DNA of 64,000 nt from Microbacterium candidum (GTDB lineage: Bacteria; Actinomycetota; Actinomycetes; Actinomycetales; Microbacteriaceae). Below, piece after piece: positions 15,901-23,475 of this stretch. Below the pieces are notes generated by a model that saw only the letters and a program-made list of their open reading frames with translations, ran no database searches and was not told the origin of the DNA. The stretch's first letter is position 1. Every line of letters begins with the position of its first letter. The stretch covers positions 930,001 to 994,000 of the forward strand of contig NZ_JASXSZ010000001.1 in NCBI RefSeq assembly GCF_030315975.1, read 5' to 3'. The position numbers were made by a program, and so were the translations under genes.

Positions 15901-17850
15901 CGATGCCCGCTCGTCAAGCCCGGCCTCGCGCAGCCGCGCCTCGGCCTTCGGCCGCGGGCCGGTGGTCAGCTCGCGCGAGAACCTGCCGAGCGCTTCGCCG
16001 AGCTCCGCTGGACGGCCCAGGCCGTCGCCGTGCCAGAACGGCACCTTGCCCGGCTGGCCGAACGCGGGCAGCACGTTGACGCGGTCGTGCGTGATCTCGA
16101 CGATCCGCCAGCTGGTCGTGCCGAGCGTGAAGACGTCGTTGACGCGCGACTCGTAGACCATCTCCTCGTCGAGCTCGCCGACGCGCGCGTTCTGCGACTC
16201 GCCCGCGACGAAGACGCCGAACAGTCCCCGATCGGGGATCGTGCCGCCGCTCGTGACCGCGATCCGCTGCGAGCCGGGACGTCCGGTCAGCGTGCCTTTG
16301 TCGCGGTCCCACACGAGCCGTGGCCGCAGCTCGGCGAACTGGTCAGACGGATACCGCCCGGCCAGAAGATCGAGCGTCGCCTCGAACGCCGACCTCGGGA
16401 GGGTGCGGAACGGGGCGCTGCGCTTGACGGTCTCGAACCATTCCTCGACCTCGATCGAGCCGAGGGCGGATGCGGCCACCGTCTGCTGCGCGAGGATGTC
16501 GAGCGGATTCTGCGGCACCGAGATCGCCTCGATCTGGCCTGCCAGCATCCGCTCCGTCACGATCGCGGTGTGCAGCACGTCGCCGCGATGCTTCGGGAAG
16601 AGAGCCGCACGGCTGATCTCGCCGACCTGGTGCCCCGCGCGGCCGACGCGCTGGAGGCCGGACGCCGCCGACGGCGGCGCCTCGACCTGGATCACGAGGT
16701 CGACCGCGCCCATGTCGATGCCGAGCTCGAGACTCGACGTCGCGACGACGCAGCGCAGCATCCCCGACTTCAGCTCCTCCTCGACCTCGGCGCGCTGCTC
16801 CTTCGACACCGAGCCGTGGTGGGCCTTCGCGAGTACCGGGTCCGCCCCGGCCGTCGAACCGGCCTGTGCCATCGTCGCCGCGGGAACGACCGGCGCAGGC
16901 AGGTCGAGCCCGAGCCGCTCGCTGTAGATCTCGTTGAGCCGCCCGGTCAGGCGCTCCGCGAGCCGCCGGGAGTTGGCGAAGACGATGGTCGAGTTGTTCT
17001 CGAGGATGCGGTCGACGATCGCCTCCTCAACGTGCGGCCACAGCGAGCCGGTCATCTCGGTGCTCTCGGCCGGCTCATCCGACGGGACCGGGGACGCCAG
17101 ACCGCCGGGATTCAGCATGTCGTCAACCGGCACGACCACCCGCAGCTCGAACGTCTTCGACGCGCGGGGTGCGACGATCTCGACCGGCTGCGCGCCGCCG
17201 AGGAAGCGGGCGACCTCGTCGATCGGCCGCACGGTCGCCGACAGGCCGATGCGCTGCGCCGGCTTGTCGAGCAGGGCGTCGAGCCGTTCGAGGGACACCG
17301 CCAGATGCGCGCCGCGCTTCGTCGCCGCGACCGCGTGCACCTCGTCGACGATCACGGTGTCGACGCCCCGCAGCGTCTCGGCCGCCTGGCTCGTCAGCAT
17401 GAGGTACAGCGATTCGGGTGTCGTGATGAGGATGTCCGGGGGAGCGGTCAGCAGCTTCCGCCGGTCCGACGACGTCGTGTCGCCCGACCGGACCCCCACA
17501 CGGACATCGGGGGCCGGCATCCCGAGCCGCCGCGCCGACTGTCCGATGCCGACGAGGGGTGAGCGGAGGTTGCGCTCGACGTCGACGCCGAGCGCCTTCA
17601 GCGGGGAGATGTAGAGGATGCGGGTGCGCGTCTTGTCTTCGGGCGGCGCCGCCCCCGGATGGAAGACCCGGTCGATCGCCCACAGGAACGCGGACAGCGT
17701 CTTGCCCGACCCGGTGGGCGCCACGACGAGCGCGTGCTTGCCCGAGGAGATGGCCTCCCAGGCACCGCGCTGGGCGTCGGTGGGCGCGGCGAAGGCGCCG
17801 CGGAACCAGTCCTGCGTGGCCGCGCCGAAGCGCCCGAGCACGTCGCCCAT
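12925..17850 (-). CDS. lhr: Large ATP-dependent helicase Lhr, carrying in-frame repeat insertions
   Basis: Superfamily 2 DNA helicase of the Lhr family, 1641 aa. Motif I APTGSGKTLSAF and motif II VDEVHAV are clear, as are motif V SSLELGIDMGAVD and motif VI GLQRVGRAGH. The long Lhr-specific C-terminal domains follow. ATG at 17850 has GGTGGG just upstream. The protein is longer than the roughly 1520-1560 residues usual for Lhr, and the excess is largely explained by repeat-derived segments. Two tandem 36-residue units, each containing SLNDPQADTDPRSLSERS, are encoded at 14772-14985, and a shorter related stretch (SSSERSESTRT) at 14363-14394. The frame stays open throughout, so the protein is presumably functional. 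Confidence 0.95.
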   Translation of the reverse strand: MGDVLGRFGAATQDWFRGAFAAPTDAQRGAWEAISSGKHALVVAPTGSGKTLSAFLWAIDRVFHPGAAPPEDKTRTRILYISPLKALGVDVERNLRSPLVGIGQSARRLGMPAPDVRVGVRSGDTTSSDRRKLLTAPPDILITTPESLYLMLTSQAAETLRGVDTVIVDEVHAVAATKRGAHLAVSLERLDALLDKPAQRIGLSATVRPIDEVARFLGGAQPVEIVAPRASKTFELRVVVPVDDMLNPGGLASPVPSDEPAESTEMTGSLWPHVEEAIVDRILENNSTIVFANSRRLAERLTGRLNEIYSERLGLDLPAPVVPAATMAQAGSTAGADPVLAKAHHGSVSKEQRAEVEEELKSGMLRCVVATSSLELGIDMGAVDLVIQVEAPPSAASGLQRVGRAGHQVGEISRAALFPKHRGDVLHTAIVTERMLAGQIEAISVPQNPLDILAQQTVAASALGSIEVEEWFETVKRSAPFRTLPRSAFEATLDLLAGRYPSDQFAELRPRLVWDRDKGTLTGRPGSQRIAVTSGGTIPDRGLFGVFVAGESQNARVGELDEEMVYESRVNDVFTLGTTSWRIVEITHDRVNVLPAFGQPGKVPFWHGDGLGRPAELGEALGRFSRELTTGPRPKAEARLREAGLDERASANLLAYLDEQREATGSLPTDKTLTVERSRDEVGDWRVILHSPYGMPVHAPWALAVNARIRERLGVEGSAVASDDGIIARIPDTETEPPGAELFVFDAEELDQIVTDEVGGSALFASRFRECAARALLMPRRNPGKRSPLWQQRQRSAQLLEVAREHPTFPIILETLREVLQDVYDVPALLQLARGIAERRIRLVETTTNQPSPFARDLLFGYVGAFMYEGDSPLAERRAAALSVDPSLLSELLGKVEMRELLDPDVIAQFEREAQRLDPERRARGIEGVADLLRVLGPLDAAEVADRLQPADGSADGSARFDSVVPPSLNDPQADTDPRSLSERSETKRSEDGAARLDSVVPRSLNDPQADTDPRSLSERSETKRSDQWSDTSLSEASAHLEALVAARRAIRVTVGGVAQYAAIEDAGRLRDALGTALPVGIPTAFLEPLADPLGDLVARYARTHAPFRADAVATRLGIGAAIARQTLQRLEGQGRVASGYFLPEGYASATSRGSSSERSESTRTGPPDDLEWCDSEVLRRLRMRSLAAIRGSVEPVPPSAFARFLPAWQHIDRPLEGIDGVLAVIEQLAGVPIPASAWESLILPMRVSDYSPAMLDELTATGEVVWSGHGALPGRDGWIALHPADSAPYSLRPEEDAELSTLEQQLLEVLTGGGAYFASQLQQIVQAENEQSVVEALWALTWAGRITNDTFAPVRGLLGGGSQAHRAKRRAPRARLYRGIALNPGSGSGVAFAPGGTSAAAGSRGGPAASPPPRPPALAGRWSALPAPEPDPSLRATATASMLLDRYGVVTRGSVQTEGVPGGFAQTYRILAGFEEAGHCRRGYVIEKLGAAQFAASATVDRLREFANLPDPPPHSALTLAATDPANPYGAALQWPALEGISHRPGRKAGGLVVLVDGALVLYLERGGKTALAFTDDEQLLAAATLSLAETAQTRRLETLTIEQVNGVFVYTTEVGRALRAAGFVESTRGLTLRSRAAHA
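14363..14394. repeat. Partial copy of the dispersed palindromic repeat inside lhr
   Basis: Contains TCGCTTCGCTCGCTCGACGACC, one arm of the repeat family also seen at 14772-14985 and 21431-21637. Read on the minus strand it encodes the Ser/Glu/Arg-rich stretch SSSERSESTRT in the Lhr C-terminal half. Confidence 0.7.
14772..14985. repeat. Two tandem 108-bp palindromic units inserted in frame in lhr
   Basis: Each unit runs from CGCTGCGTTTCGTCTCGC through GCTCAACGACC, a short centre, and back through GGTCGTTGAGCGAGCG to GACCGAGTCG. The second copy starts exactly 108 bp (36 codons) after the first, at 14880. The arms are the same dispersed repeat found intergenically at 21431-21637. Because 108 is divisible by three and neither strand-appropriate frame has a stop, lhr remains open. 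Confidence 0.9.
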
Positions 17851-17906
17851 CCCACCATCTTGGTCCGGGCCGCCGACATCCGGGCGCCCGGGACCAATAG
17901 GACGGG

Positions 17907-18104
17907 TCAGGAGGTGACGGCCGCCTTCTCACCCGGGATCAGGATCCACAGGATCACGTACGCCCACAGCGACAGTCCGAGGAAGACGACGCCGATCACA
18001 GTCAGGACGCGCACGAGCAGGGGGCTCAGCCCGAAGCGGTGGGCGACGGCGGCGCACACTCCGGCGATCCACCGTCCGTCACGAGGTCTCACGAAGTTGT
18101 TCAT
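17907..18104 (-). CDS. Small PspC-domain membrane protein
   Basis: 65 aa with the PspC signature: MNNFVRPRDGRWIAGVCAAVA, a HRFGLSPLLVRVL amphipathic stretch, and one hydrophobic segment ending ILIPGE. PspC-like proteins sit in the cytoplasmic membrane and can take part in envelope-stress signalling; single-domain copies like this are common in actinobacteria. ATG at 18104. It stands alone between lhr and a divergent DUF1003 gene, so its promoter is probably in 18105-18245. The specific function is unknown. Confidence 0.88.
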   Translation of the reverse strand: MNNFVRPRDGRWIAGVCAAVAHRFGLSPLLVRVLTVIGVVFLGLSLWAYVILWILIPGEKAAVTS

Positions 18105-18245
18105 GCCTCAACCCTCGCAAGGCGAGGCGCAAGTCGTAAGGATGCTGTCCCCCGAATCGCCCCGAGGGTAACCCCCACGCGGATTCGGCAGAAGCGGGAG
18201 TACTCTCGCGCCGTGGCAGGACTCGCCTGCCGGGCGGAGGACGAC

Positions 18246-18788
18246 ATGACCACCACGGCGGCACCCACGACGAACGCGAAACCGCACCGTCCGTATCTGC
18301 GACCTTCTCGGCTTCTGAAGAACGTCGACCCCGCCCGCCTGCACCCCGCCGTCCTCGCCCAGGCACAGCACCGGGCCGCCAGTATCCAGCTGCGCATCGC
18401 GGACTGGATCACGGCCTTCGCGGGGTCCATGGCGTTCGTCTACATCCACATCGTCCTGTTCACGGTGTGGATGCTGTGGATCGAGAAGAACCCCTGGCCG
18501 ACGCTGACCCTCATCGTGTCGCTCGAGGCGATCTTCCTGTCGACGTTCGTCATGATCGGACAGAACCGCCAAGCCTCATTCCAGCAGGCCAAGGCCGACC
18601 GCGACTACAACGACCAGGAGACGCTGCTCGTCGAGAACACGGACCTCACGCGTACGATCCACGACATGTCGCAGCAGATCCAGACGCTCACGCAGCAGAT
18701 CAACGATCACCTGCTGGCGACGAAGACGACGGATGCGGCGCCCTCGGCACCCGCGGCCTCGCCGGAGCCGCAGGCGCCGCCGGCCTGA
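18246..18788 (+). CDS. DUF1003 membrane protein
   Basis: 180 aa. After a basic N-terminus come two predicted membrane helices (ADWITAFAGSMAFVYIHIVL and the following LIVSLEAIFLSTFVMIGQNR), with the typical DUF1003 residues QNRQ and KADRDYNDQE, then a coiled-coil-like Gln-rich tail (MSQQIQTLTQQI) and an Ala/Pro end. ATG at 18246 has GGAGG at 18236-18240; a longer frame upstream is not needed. The biochemical role of DUF1003 proteins is not established. It ends 4 bp before the convergent histidine kinase gene. Confidence 0.85.
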   Translation: MTTTAAPTTNAKPHRPYLRPSRLLKNVDPARLHPAVLAQAQHRAASIQLRIADWITAFAGSMAFVYIHIVLFTVWMLWIEKNPWPTLTLIVSLEAIFLSTFVMIGQNRQASFQQAKADRDYNDQETLLVENTDLTRTIHDMSQQIQTLTQQINDHLLATKTTDAAPSAPAASPEPQAPPA

Positions 18789-18792
18789 CGGT

Positions 18793-20118
18793 TTACGGCG
18801 CGGGGAACGTCACGCGGAAGGATGCGCCGCCCTCCGGCGCGCGTCCTGCTTCGAGCCGCGCGCCGAGACGGGTCGCGAGACGGACCGCGATCGACAGGCC
18901 GAGTCCGGTCCCGACCGGCCGGGTCGCGCGGTATCGGTCGTGCAGCACGCCGCGGTCGAAGACGTGCGCGAGGTCGTCGGCGGTGAGTCCCGGGCCGTCA
19001 TCCCGGACCTCGATCGAGCGCGCATCCGGACGCGCCACGATCACGTTCCCTCCCGCGGGCACCGCGCGCAGCGCGTTCTCGATCAGCCCGTCGAGGAGCT
19101 GGCGCGCACGCATCGGATCGGTGTGCAGGAGCGCCGGCGCGCCCGGCTGGGCAACCAGCGAGACCTGCATCCCGCGTGCCCGGCCCGACCAGGCCAGTCC
19201 CGCGTCGGCGACGAGGGTCGCCGCATCCACGTCGGTCGGAGACACCGTGAAGTCGTCGGCCTCGAGCCGCGCGAGTTCGAGGAGGTCGCTCACGAAGCTG
19301 TCGAGGCGGGTCGTCTCCGCGACGAGCGTTGAGCCGACCGACGCCATCTCGTCGGGCTCGATCATGCCGTCGGCGAGCGCTTCGGCGTAGCCGCGGACCG
19401 CCGTCAGCGGCGTGCGCAGCTCGTGCGACACGGACAAAAGGAACTCGCGCTGCCGCGCCTCGCTCGATGCCAGCGCCCGGTCGAGCGTCGTCAGCGCGGA
19501 GGCGACGTCGTCGACCTCCGTGATGGGCTGCGGCGGGATGTCGATTCCCCGCTCACCGGCGGCGATTCGGCGCGCGAGCGCCGCCGTCGCCCGCAGCGGC
19601 CGCGCCGTCGCGCGCGCGAGGAGCGCACCCACCCCGATGGCCACCAGAAGACCGATGAGGAGCGCGCCGAGCACGGACAGCACGATCGCGCGGCTCGTCT
19701 GCTGCACATCGTCGACGCGCTGCGCCGCGACCACGGCACCGCCGCCCGCGATCGGCCGGGACACCACAACGAACTGCTTGCCGCCGGCATCCACCGTGGT
19801 CGAGATCGGCACGTCGAGCCGTGCCTGCAGGCGCGGCGGCACGAGTGCCTTGGCCGGGCCGCGCAGGGTTCCGTCGGGGGATACGACGGCGAGCCGCGTC
19901 CCGCCGGGCCCGCTCGCGGCGACCGCGCGGTCGCGGACGGCGGGGGATGCGGCGGCGAGCGTCGTCGCCTGAGTGGTGAGCTCGCGGCGCACCTGCAGGT
20001 CGACAGCGAGCGACACGAGCGGGAGGGATGCGGCGGCCGTCGCCACGACCGCCACGATCGCGACGATCGTCGTCGCGAGGAGCGTGCGGGCGCTGAGGGT
20101 CCGCATCCATTTCTTCAC
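18793..20118 (-). CDS. Membrane sensor histidine kinase
   Basis: 441-aa sensor of a two-component system. A first membrane helix (about residues 12-35), an extracellular region of roughly 120 residues and a second helix (LGALLIGLLVAIGVGALLA) precede a HAMP-like linker. The kinase core has H-box SHELRTPLTAVRGY, N-box LIENALRAV, G1 VRDDGPGLT and G2 VGTGLGLSIAV. GTG at 20118 overlaps the response-regulator stop (GTGA), so the pair is co-translated; an ATG at 20106 also fits. The signal is unknown. Being downstream of the regulator is the usual order in actinobacteria. Confidence 0.92.
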   Translation of the reverse strand: MKKWMRTLSARTLLATTIVAIVAVVATAAASLPLVSLAVDLQVRRELTTQATTLAAASPAVRDRAVAASGPGGTRLAVVSPDGTLRGPAKALVPPRLQARLDVPISTTVDAGGKQFVVVSRPIAGGGAVVAAQRVDDVQQTSRAIVLSVLGALLIGLLVAIGVGALLARATARPLRATAALARRIAAGERGIDIPPQPITEVDDVASALTTLDRALASSEARQREFLLSVSHELRTPLTAVRGYAEALADGMIEPDEMASVGSTLVAETTRLDSFVSDLLELARLEADDFTVSPTDVDAATLVADAGLAWSGRARGMQVSLVAQPGAPALLHTDPMRARQLLDGLIENALRAVPAGGNVIVARPDARSIEVRDDGPGLTADDLAHVFDRGVLHDRYRATRPVGTGLGLSIAVRLATRLGARLEAGRAPEGGASFRVTFPAP

Positions 20119-20828
20119 CCGGCGCCACCGATCGACGAGCTGCCGCTCGGCTCGCCCATGCCGTAGCCGACGCCGCGCACCGTGCGGATGGCATCCGTCC
20201 GTCCGAGCTTCGCGCGCACCTGTGCGACGTGCACGTCGACGGTCCGCGTGCCCGCGTAGGAGGCCATGCCCCACACCGCCGACAGCAGGTGTTCGCGCGA
20301 GAAGACGCGATGCGGCTCGCGCATGAGCTGCGCGAGGAGCGCGAATTCGGTGGCGGTGAGGTCGACCGGCTCGCCCGCGACGGACACGCTGTGGCGCTGC
20401 TCGTCGAGGACGATGTCGCCGCTGCGCAGCGGCTCCTCGGCCGGACGCGCCGTCCGTCGCAGCACCCCGCCGACGCGGGCGACGAGCTCGCGCGGGGAGA
20501 ACGGCTTCGTGAGGTAGTCGTCGCCGCCGAGCTCGATCCCGAGGATCCGGTCGACCTCGTCGTCGCGTGCCGTCACGAAGACGATCGGCGTCCAGTCGCC
20601 CTCCGCGCGGAGGGCCCGGCAGACCGCGAGGCCGTCCATCGTCGGGATGCCGATGTCGAGCACGATCGCCACCGGACGAAGATCCCGGATGCGGCGCAGC
20701 GCCGCCGCGCCGTCGCGCTCGACGTGCACGCCATAGCCCGCGTCGACGAAGTACCGGCGCTGCACGTCGGCGATCGCCGGCTCGTCCTCGACGAGCATGA
20801 CGAGCCCGTTGCGCGCATCCACGGTCAC
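20115..20828 (-). CDS. OmpR-family response regulator
   Basis: 237 aa. The receiver domain has acidic residues LVEDEP, phospho-acceptor Asp in VLDIGIPTMDG and Lys in YLTKPFSPREL. A winged-helix output domain ends with RTVDVHVAQVRAKLG and VRGVGYGMG. Start chosen at GTG 20828 (VTVDARNGLVMLVEDE), which has GGTGGA just upstream; GTG codons at 20822 and 20870 are alternatives. It is divergent from the small exported-protein gene at 20933. The shared gap contains a GGTGTG/CACACC inverted repeat (20856-20861, 20877-20882) that could be its own binding site. Confidence 0.92.
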   Translation of the reverse strand: MTVDARNGLVMLVEDEPAIADVQRRYFVDAGYGVHVERDGAAALRRIRDLRPVAIVLDIGIPTMDGLAVCRALRAEGDWTPIVFVTARDDEVDRILGIELGGDDYLTKPFSPRELVARVGGVLRRTARPAEEPLRSGDIVLDEQRHSVSVAGEPVDLTATEFALLAQLMREPHRVFSREHLLSAVWGMASYAGTRTVDVHVAQVRAKLGRTDAIRTVRGVGYGMGEPSGSSSIGGAG

Positions 20829-20932
20829 ATTCCACCAGCGCGTCCATTGGCGCAGGGTGTGAATCCGCACGCTTTACACACCTCGAACATGACTCTCACC
20901 GACGGATTGCACAGGCGGCGCACGCTGAGCGC

Positions 20933-21415
20933 ATGAACACCTTCTCGAACATCTGGTCCCGCCGCCGCAACCGCGTCATCGCCGCGGTCGTCGGAGCGGG
21001 CATCGCGGGAGTCGCGGTCATCGGGGGCACCGTCGCCGATGCGAACGCCTCGACGGGCGCGGCTTCGACGACGGCGGTCGTCCCCGCCGCCGCCACGACC
21101 CCCGCGCCGTCCGCTGGGACGGCGAAGGCGGATGCGGCGCGCCTCCGCGCGGCCATGAAGGGCATCCGCGCGCTGCCCGCCGCGCAGCGCCCCGCCGCGT
21201 TCCTGCAGCTCAAGGCCGACGTCCTCGCGGGGAAGTACGGGCTCCGCGCGAAGCGCGACCTCGCCGCGATCGACGCCGTCGTGGCCTCCAATCCCGCAGG
21301 CCTGCGCGGCGCGCTGCTGCGGCTCGCCGAAGCGCACCCGCCCGTCGCGAAGAAGGCGTCGGGCTCGGGTTCGTCGCTGCCGACGCCCGCGCCGACGGTG
21401 ACTCCCTCCGCCTGA
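20933..21415 (+). CDS. Small exported protein of unknown function beside the two-component system
   Basis: 160 aa, no family recognised. A basic start (SRRRNRV) and hydrophobic run (IAAVVGAGIAGVAVIGGTV) ending VADANAS suggest a Sec signal or anchor. Then come an Ala/Thr/Pro-rich linker, an Ala-rich helical domain (RLRAAMKGIRALPAAQRPAAFLQ... by position about 62-130) and a Pro/Thr tail. It is transcribed away from the response-regulator/kinase pair over a short shared promoter region. It is therefore a candidate target of that system or an accessory that informs the sensor; both are inference. Confidence 0.7.
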   Translation: MNTFSNIWSRRRNRVIAAVVGAGIAGVAVIGGTVADANASTGAASTTAVVPAAATTPAPSAGTAKADAARLRAAMKGIRALPAAQRPAAFLQLKADVLAGKYGLRAKRDLAAIDAVVASNPAGLRGALLRLAEAHPPVAKKASGSGSSLPTPAPTVTPSA

Positions 21416-21430
21416 CCTCGGACGTTCGGC

Positions 21431-21637
21431 GCGTTTCGTCTCGGTCGTTCCTCCCTCGCACAACGACCACGCGTGGTGCGTATGCCCACTGGTCGTTGAG
21501 CGAGCGAAGCGAGTCGAAACGCGCTGACGTTTCGAGTTCGGCTTGCGGCGTTTCGTCTCGGTCGTTCCTCCCTCGCTCAACGACCGGCGGGCGGCATTAC
21601 CCGCGGGTCGTTGAGCGAGCGAAGCGAGACGAAACGC
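21431..21637. repeat. Two palindromic dispersed-repeat units between genes
   Basis: Unit 1 (21431-21522) and unit 2 (21548-21637) each begin GCGTTTCGTCTCGGTCGTTC and end with GGTCGTTGAGCGAGCGAAGC then GA(G/A)(T/A)CGAAACGC, so each can fold into one long hairpin. They fill the gap 21416-21660 between the exported-protein gene and the convergent amidase. The same repeat family occurs inside lhr. Here the hairpins could also terminate both genes. Confidence 0.85.
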
Positions 21638-21660
21638 AGCGAGCCGACGGGCGGCGGGGG

Positions 21661-23385
21661 CTACAGCCGGGGGGTTCGCGGCGGCTCGGTGCGCCGCATC
21701 CCCGTCGCCTCGAACGCCGCAGCGATCCGCAGGAGCGCGGTGTCGTCGTACGCCCGTCCGGAGATCGTGAGGCCCACCGGCATCCCGATGTCCGCCGTCG
21801 TCCCCATCGCCACGGTGATCGACGGGATGCCGAGGTGCCGGGGCACGATGTTGCCGTTGGCGACCCACACCCCGTTGCGCCAGCCGAGGTCGGCGGATGC
21901 GGGGTTCACGTCCATGTCGGCGGGGCCGATGTCGGCCATCGCGGGGTAGGCGATCGCGTCGAGTCCGAGGCCGTCCATCCACTCCTCGACGTCGATGCGC
22001 CGCGTCTCCTCCAGGCCGCGCACGCCCTCCGCCATGTGGGGGATCGTCGTCATGTCGGTGATCGGCTGGGCCCGGAAGAGCGCCGGCAGCTCGTTGATGT
22101 CGTCGTCGAAGCCGTCGTACCGGTCGGGCAGAGCGCCCGGCGGAGCCGGCCAGATCTTCGCGCCGTCGACCTGCGCCAGCGTGGTCAGCGCAGGGTCGCC
22201 GTTCGCGTCGAGGAAGTCGTTCCAGCTCCACGCGCACAGCTCGACGACCTCGCTGCGCAGGAAGTCGGCGGGCACGATGCCGCGGGTGGCGATGGTCGGC
22301 GCCCCGGCGCGGTCGCCCTCGTAGTTCGTGACGGCGGGGAAATCGACCTCGACGACCTCGGCACCGGCGGCCTCGAGGTCGGCGCGTGCGGCCCGCCAGA
22401 GATCCATCACGGACTCCCGCGTCTCGACCCGGCGGCCGGTCGGGCCGCCGATGCCGGTGCCCGTGCCGGCATCCGGGTCCGCGTTGATGTACATCCGCGG
22501 GACGCCGAAGCGCTTGCCGCGGAGCGTCGCGCGCGCCGCATCCTGACCCTCAGGCGCCAGATCCGCATACGACGACGGCCGCACCGCCGAGGCCGTCGGC
22601 AGCGCCACCCACGGCTGGGCGCGCCAGAAGTCGCCGCGCGTCTCCGCGTCGTCCGCGACGACGACGTCGAGGATCTCGAGGAGGTCGGCCATCGTGCGCG
22701 CGTGGGGGACGACGACGTCCTGCGTCGGCACGAGCGGCCAGTTGCCGCGCACCGAGATCACGCCGCGGCTCGGGCAGTAGGCGACGAGCGCGTTGCAGGA
22801 TGCGGGCGCCCGCCCGCTCGACCACGTCTCCTCGCCGAGGCCGAAGGCGCCGAAGGACGCCGCGGTCGCGGTGCCGGAGCCGTTCGACGATCCGGAGCCG
22901 AACGCGGAGGTCAGGTACGCCGCGTTGTAGGGGCTCTCCGCGCGGCCGTAGACGCCGCGCTGCATCCCGCCGTTCGCCATCGGCGGCATGTTCGTGAGGC
23001 CCAGGCAGATCGCGCCGCCCGCGCGAAGGCGCTCGATCGTGAACGCGTCGCGCTGCGCGACGAGCTGTGCGAACGCGGGGGAGCCCGCGGCGGCGGTGAG
23101 CCCGCGCACGAGGTACGAGTCCTTCGCGGTGTAGGGGATGCCGTCGAGCGGGCCTCGTGTCTCGCCCGCAGCGCGACGCACGTCGGATGCCTCGGCTTCG
23201 GCGAGCGCGTCGGGATTGCGCACCACGACGGCGTTCAGGGCCGTCTCAGTGCCGAGCGGGTCGTACGCGTCGATGCGGGCGAGGTAGGCGTGCACGAGCT
23301 CGACGCTCGTCGTCGCGCCGGACTCGAGCGCGGCGCGCAGATCGGCGATGGATGCTTCTACGACATCGAACATTGCGTGCTCCAT
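21661..23385 (-). CDS. Amidase-signature-family hydrolase
   Basis: 574 aa, amidase signature (AS) superfamily, which hydrolyses carboxylic amides using a Ser-cisSer-Lys triad. The Lys is in IPYTAKDSY (about residue 90), and the Gly/Ser-rich loop FGSGSSNGSGTATAASF has the paired serines, followed by GLGEETWSSGR. This diverges from the classical GSSGG motif, so substrate prediction is unsafe. ATG at 23385; an ATG at 23373 would also serve. It is downstream of the agmatine deiminase on the same strand, separated by a palindromic repeat. Nitrogen scavenging from amides or polyamine-derived compounds is a plausible joint role. Confidence 0.85.
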   Translation of the reverse strand: MEHAMFDVVEASIADLRAALESGATTSVELVHAYLARIDAYDPLGTETALNAVVVRNPDALAEAEASDVRRAAGETRGPLDGIPYTAKDSYLVRGLTAAAGSPAFAQLVAQRDAFTIERLRAGGAICLGLTNMPPMANGGMQRGVYGRAESPYNAAYLTSAFGSGSSNGSGTATAASFGAFGLGEETWSSGRAPASCNALVAYCPSRGVISVRGNWPLVPTQDVVVPHARTMADLLEILDVVVADDAETRGDFWRAQPWVALPTASAVRPSSYADLAPEGQDAARATLRGKRFGVPRMYINADPDAGTGTGIGGPTGRRVETRESVMDLWRAARADLEAAGAEVVEVDFPAVTNYEGDRAGAPTIATRGIVPADFLRSEVVELCAWSWNDFLDANGDPALTTLAQVDGAKIWPAPPGALPDRYDGFDDDINELPALFRAQPITDMTTIPHMAEGVRGLEETRRIDVEEWMDGLGLDAIAYPAMADIGPADMDVNPASADLGWRNGVWVANGNIVPRHLGIPSITVAMGTTADIGMPVGLTISGRAYDDTALLRIAAAFEATGMRRTEPPRTPRL

Positions 23386-23401
23386 TTCGTGGCACCGGTC
23401 C

Positions 23402-23459
23402 CCGAGCTTGTCGTGGGGCGGGGGTCTGACTGCGTGTGCCGACGCCTCGACAAGCTCGG
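23402..23459. repeat. Palindromic repeat of a second dispersed type
   Basis: CCGAGCTTGTCG (23402-23413) and CGACAAGCTCGG (23448-23459) pair perfectly over 12 bp, and over 16 bp with one mismatch, around a G-rich centre. It lies between the agmatine deiminase stop region and the amidase start. It is probably a REP-like element, and a hairpin in the operon mRNA. Confidence 0.75.
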
Positions 23460-23475
23460 CGACCGACGGTGCGGA

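Noticed and set aside
15433..17562. 700-residue plus-strand frame opposite lhr
   Set aside because: No recognisable motif; low-complexity RDR/RVD composition typical of antisense frames; lhr is certain.
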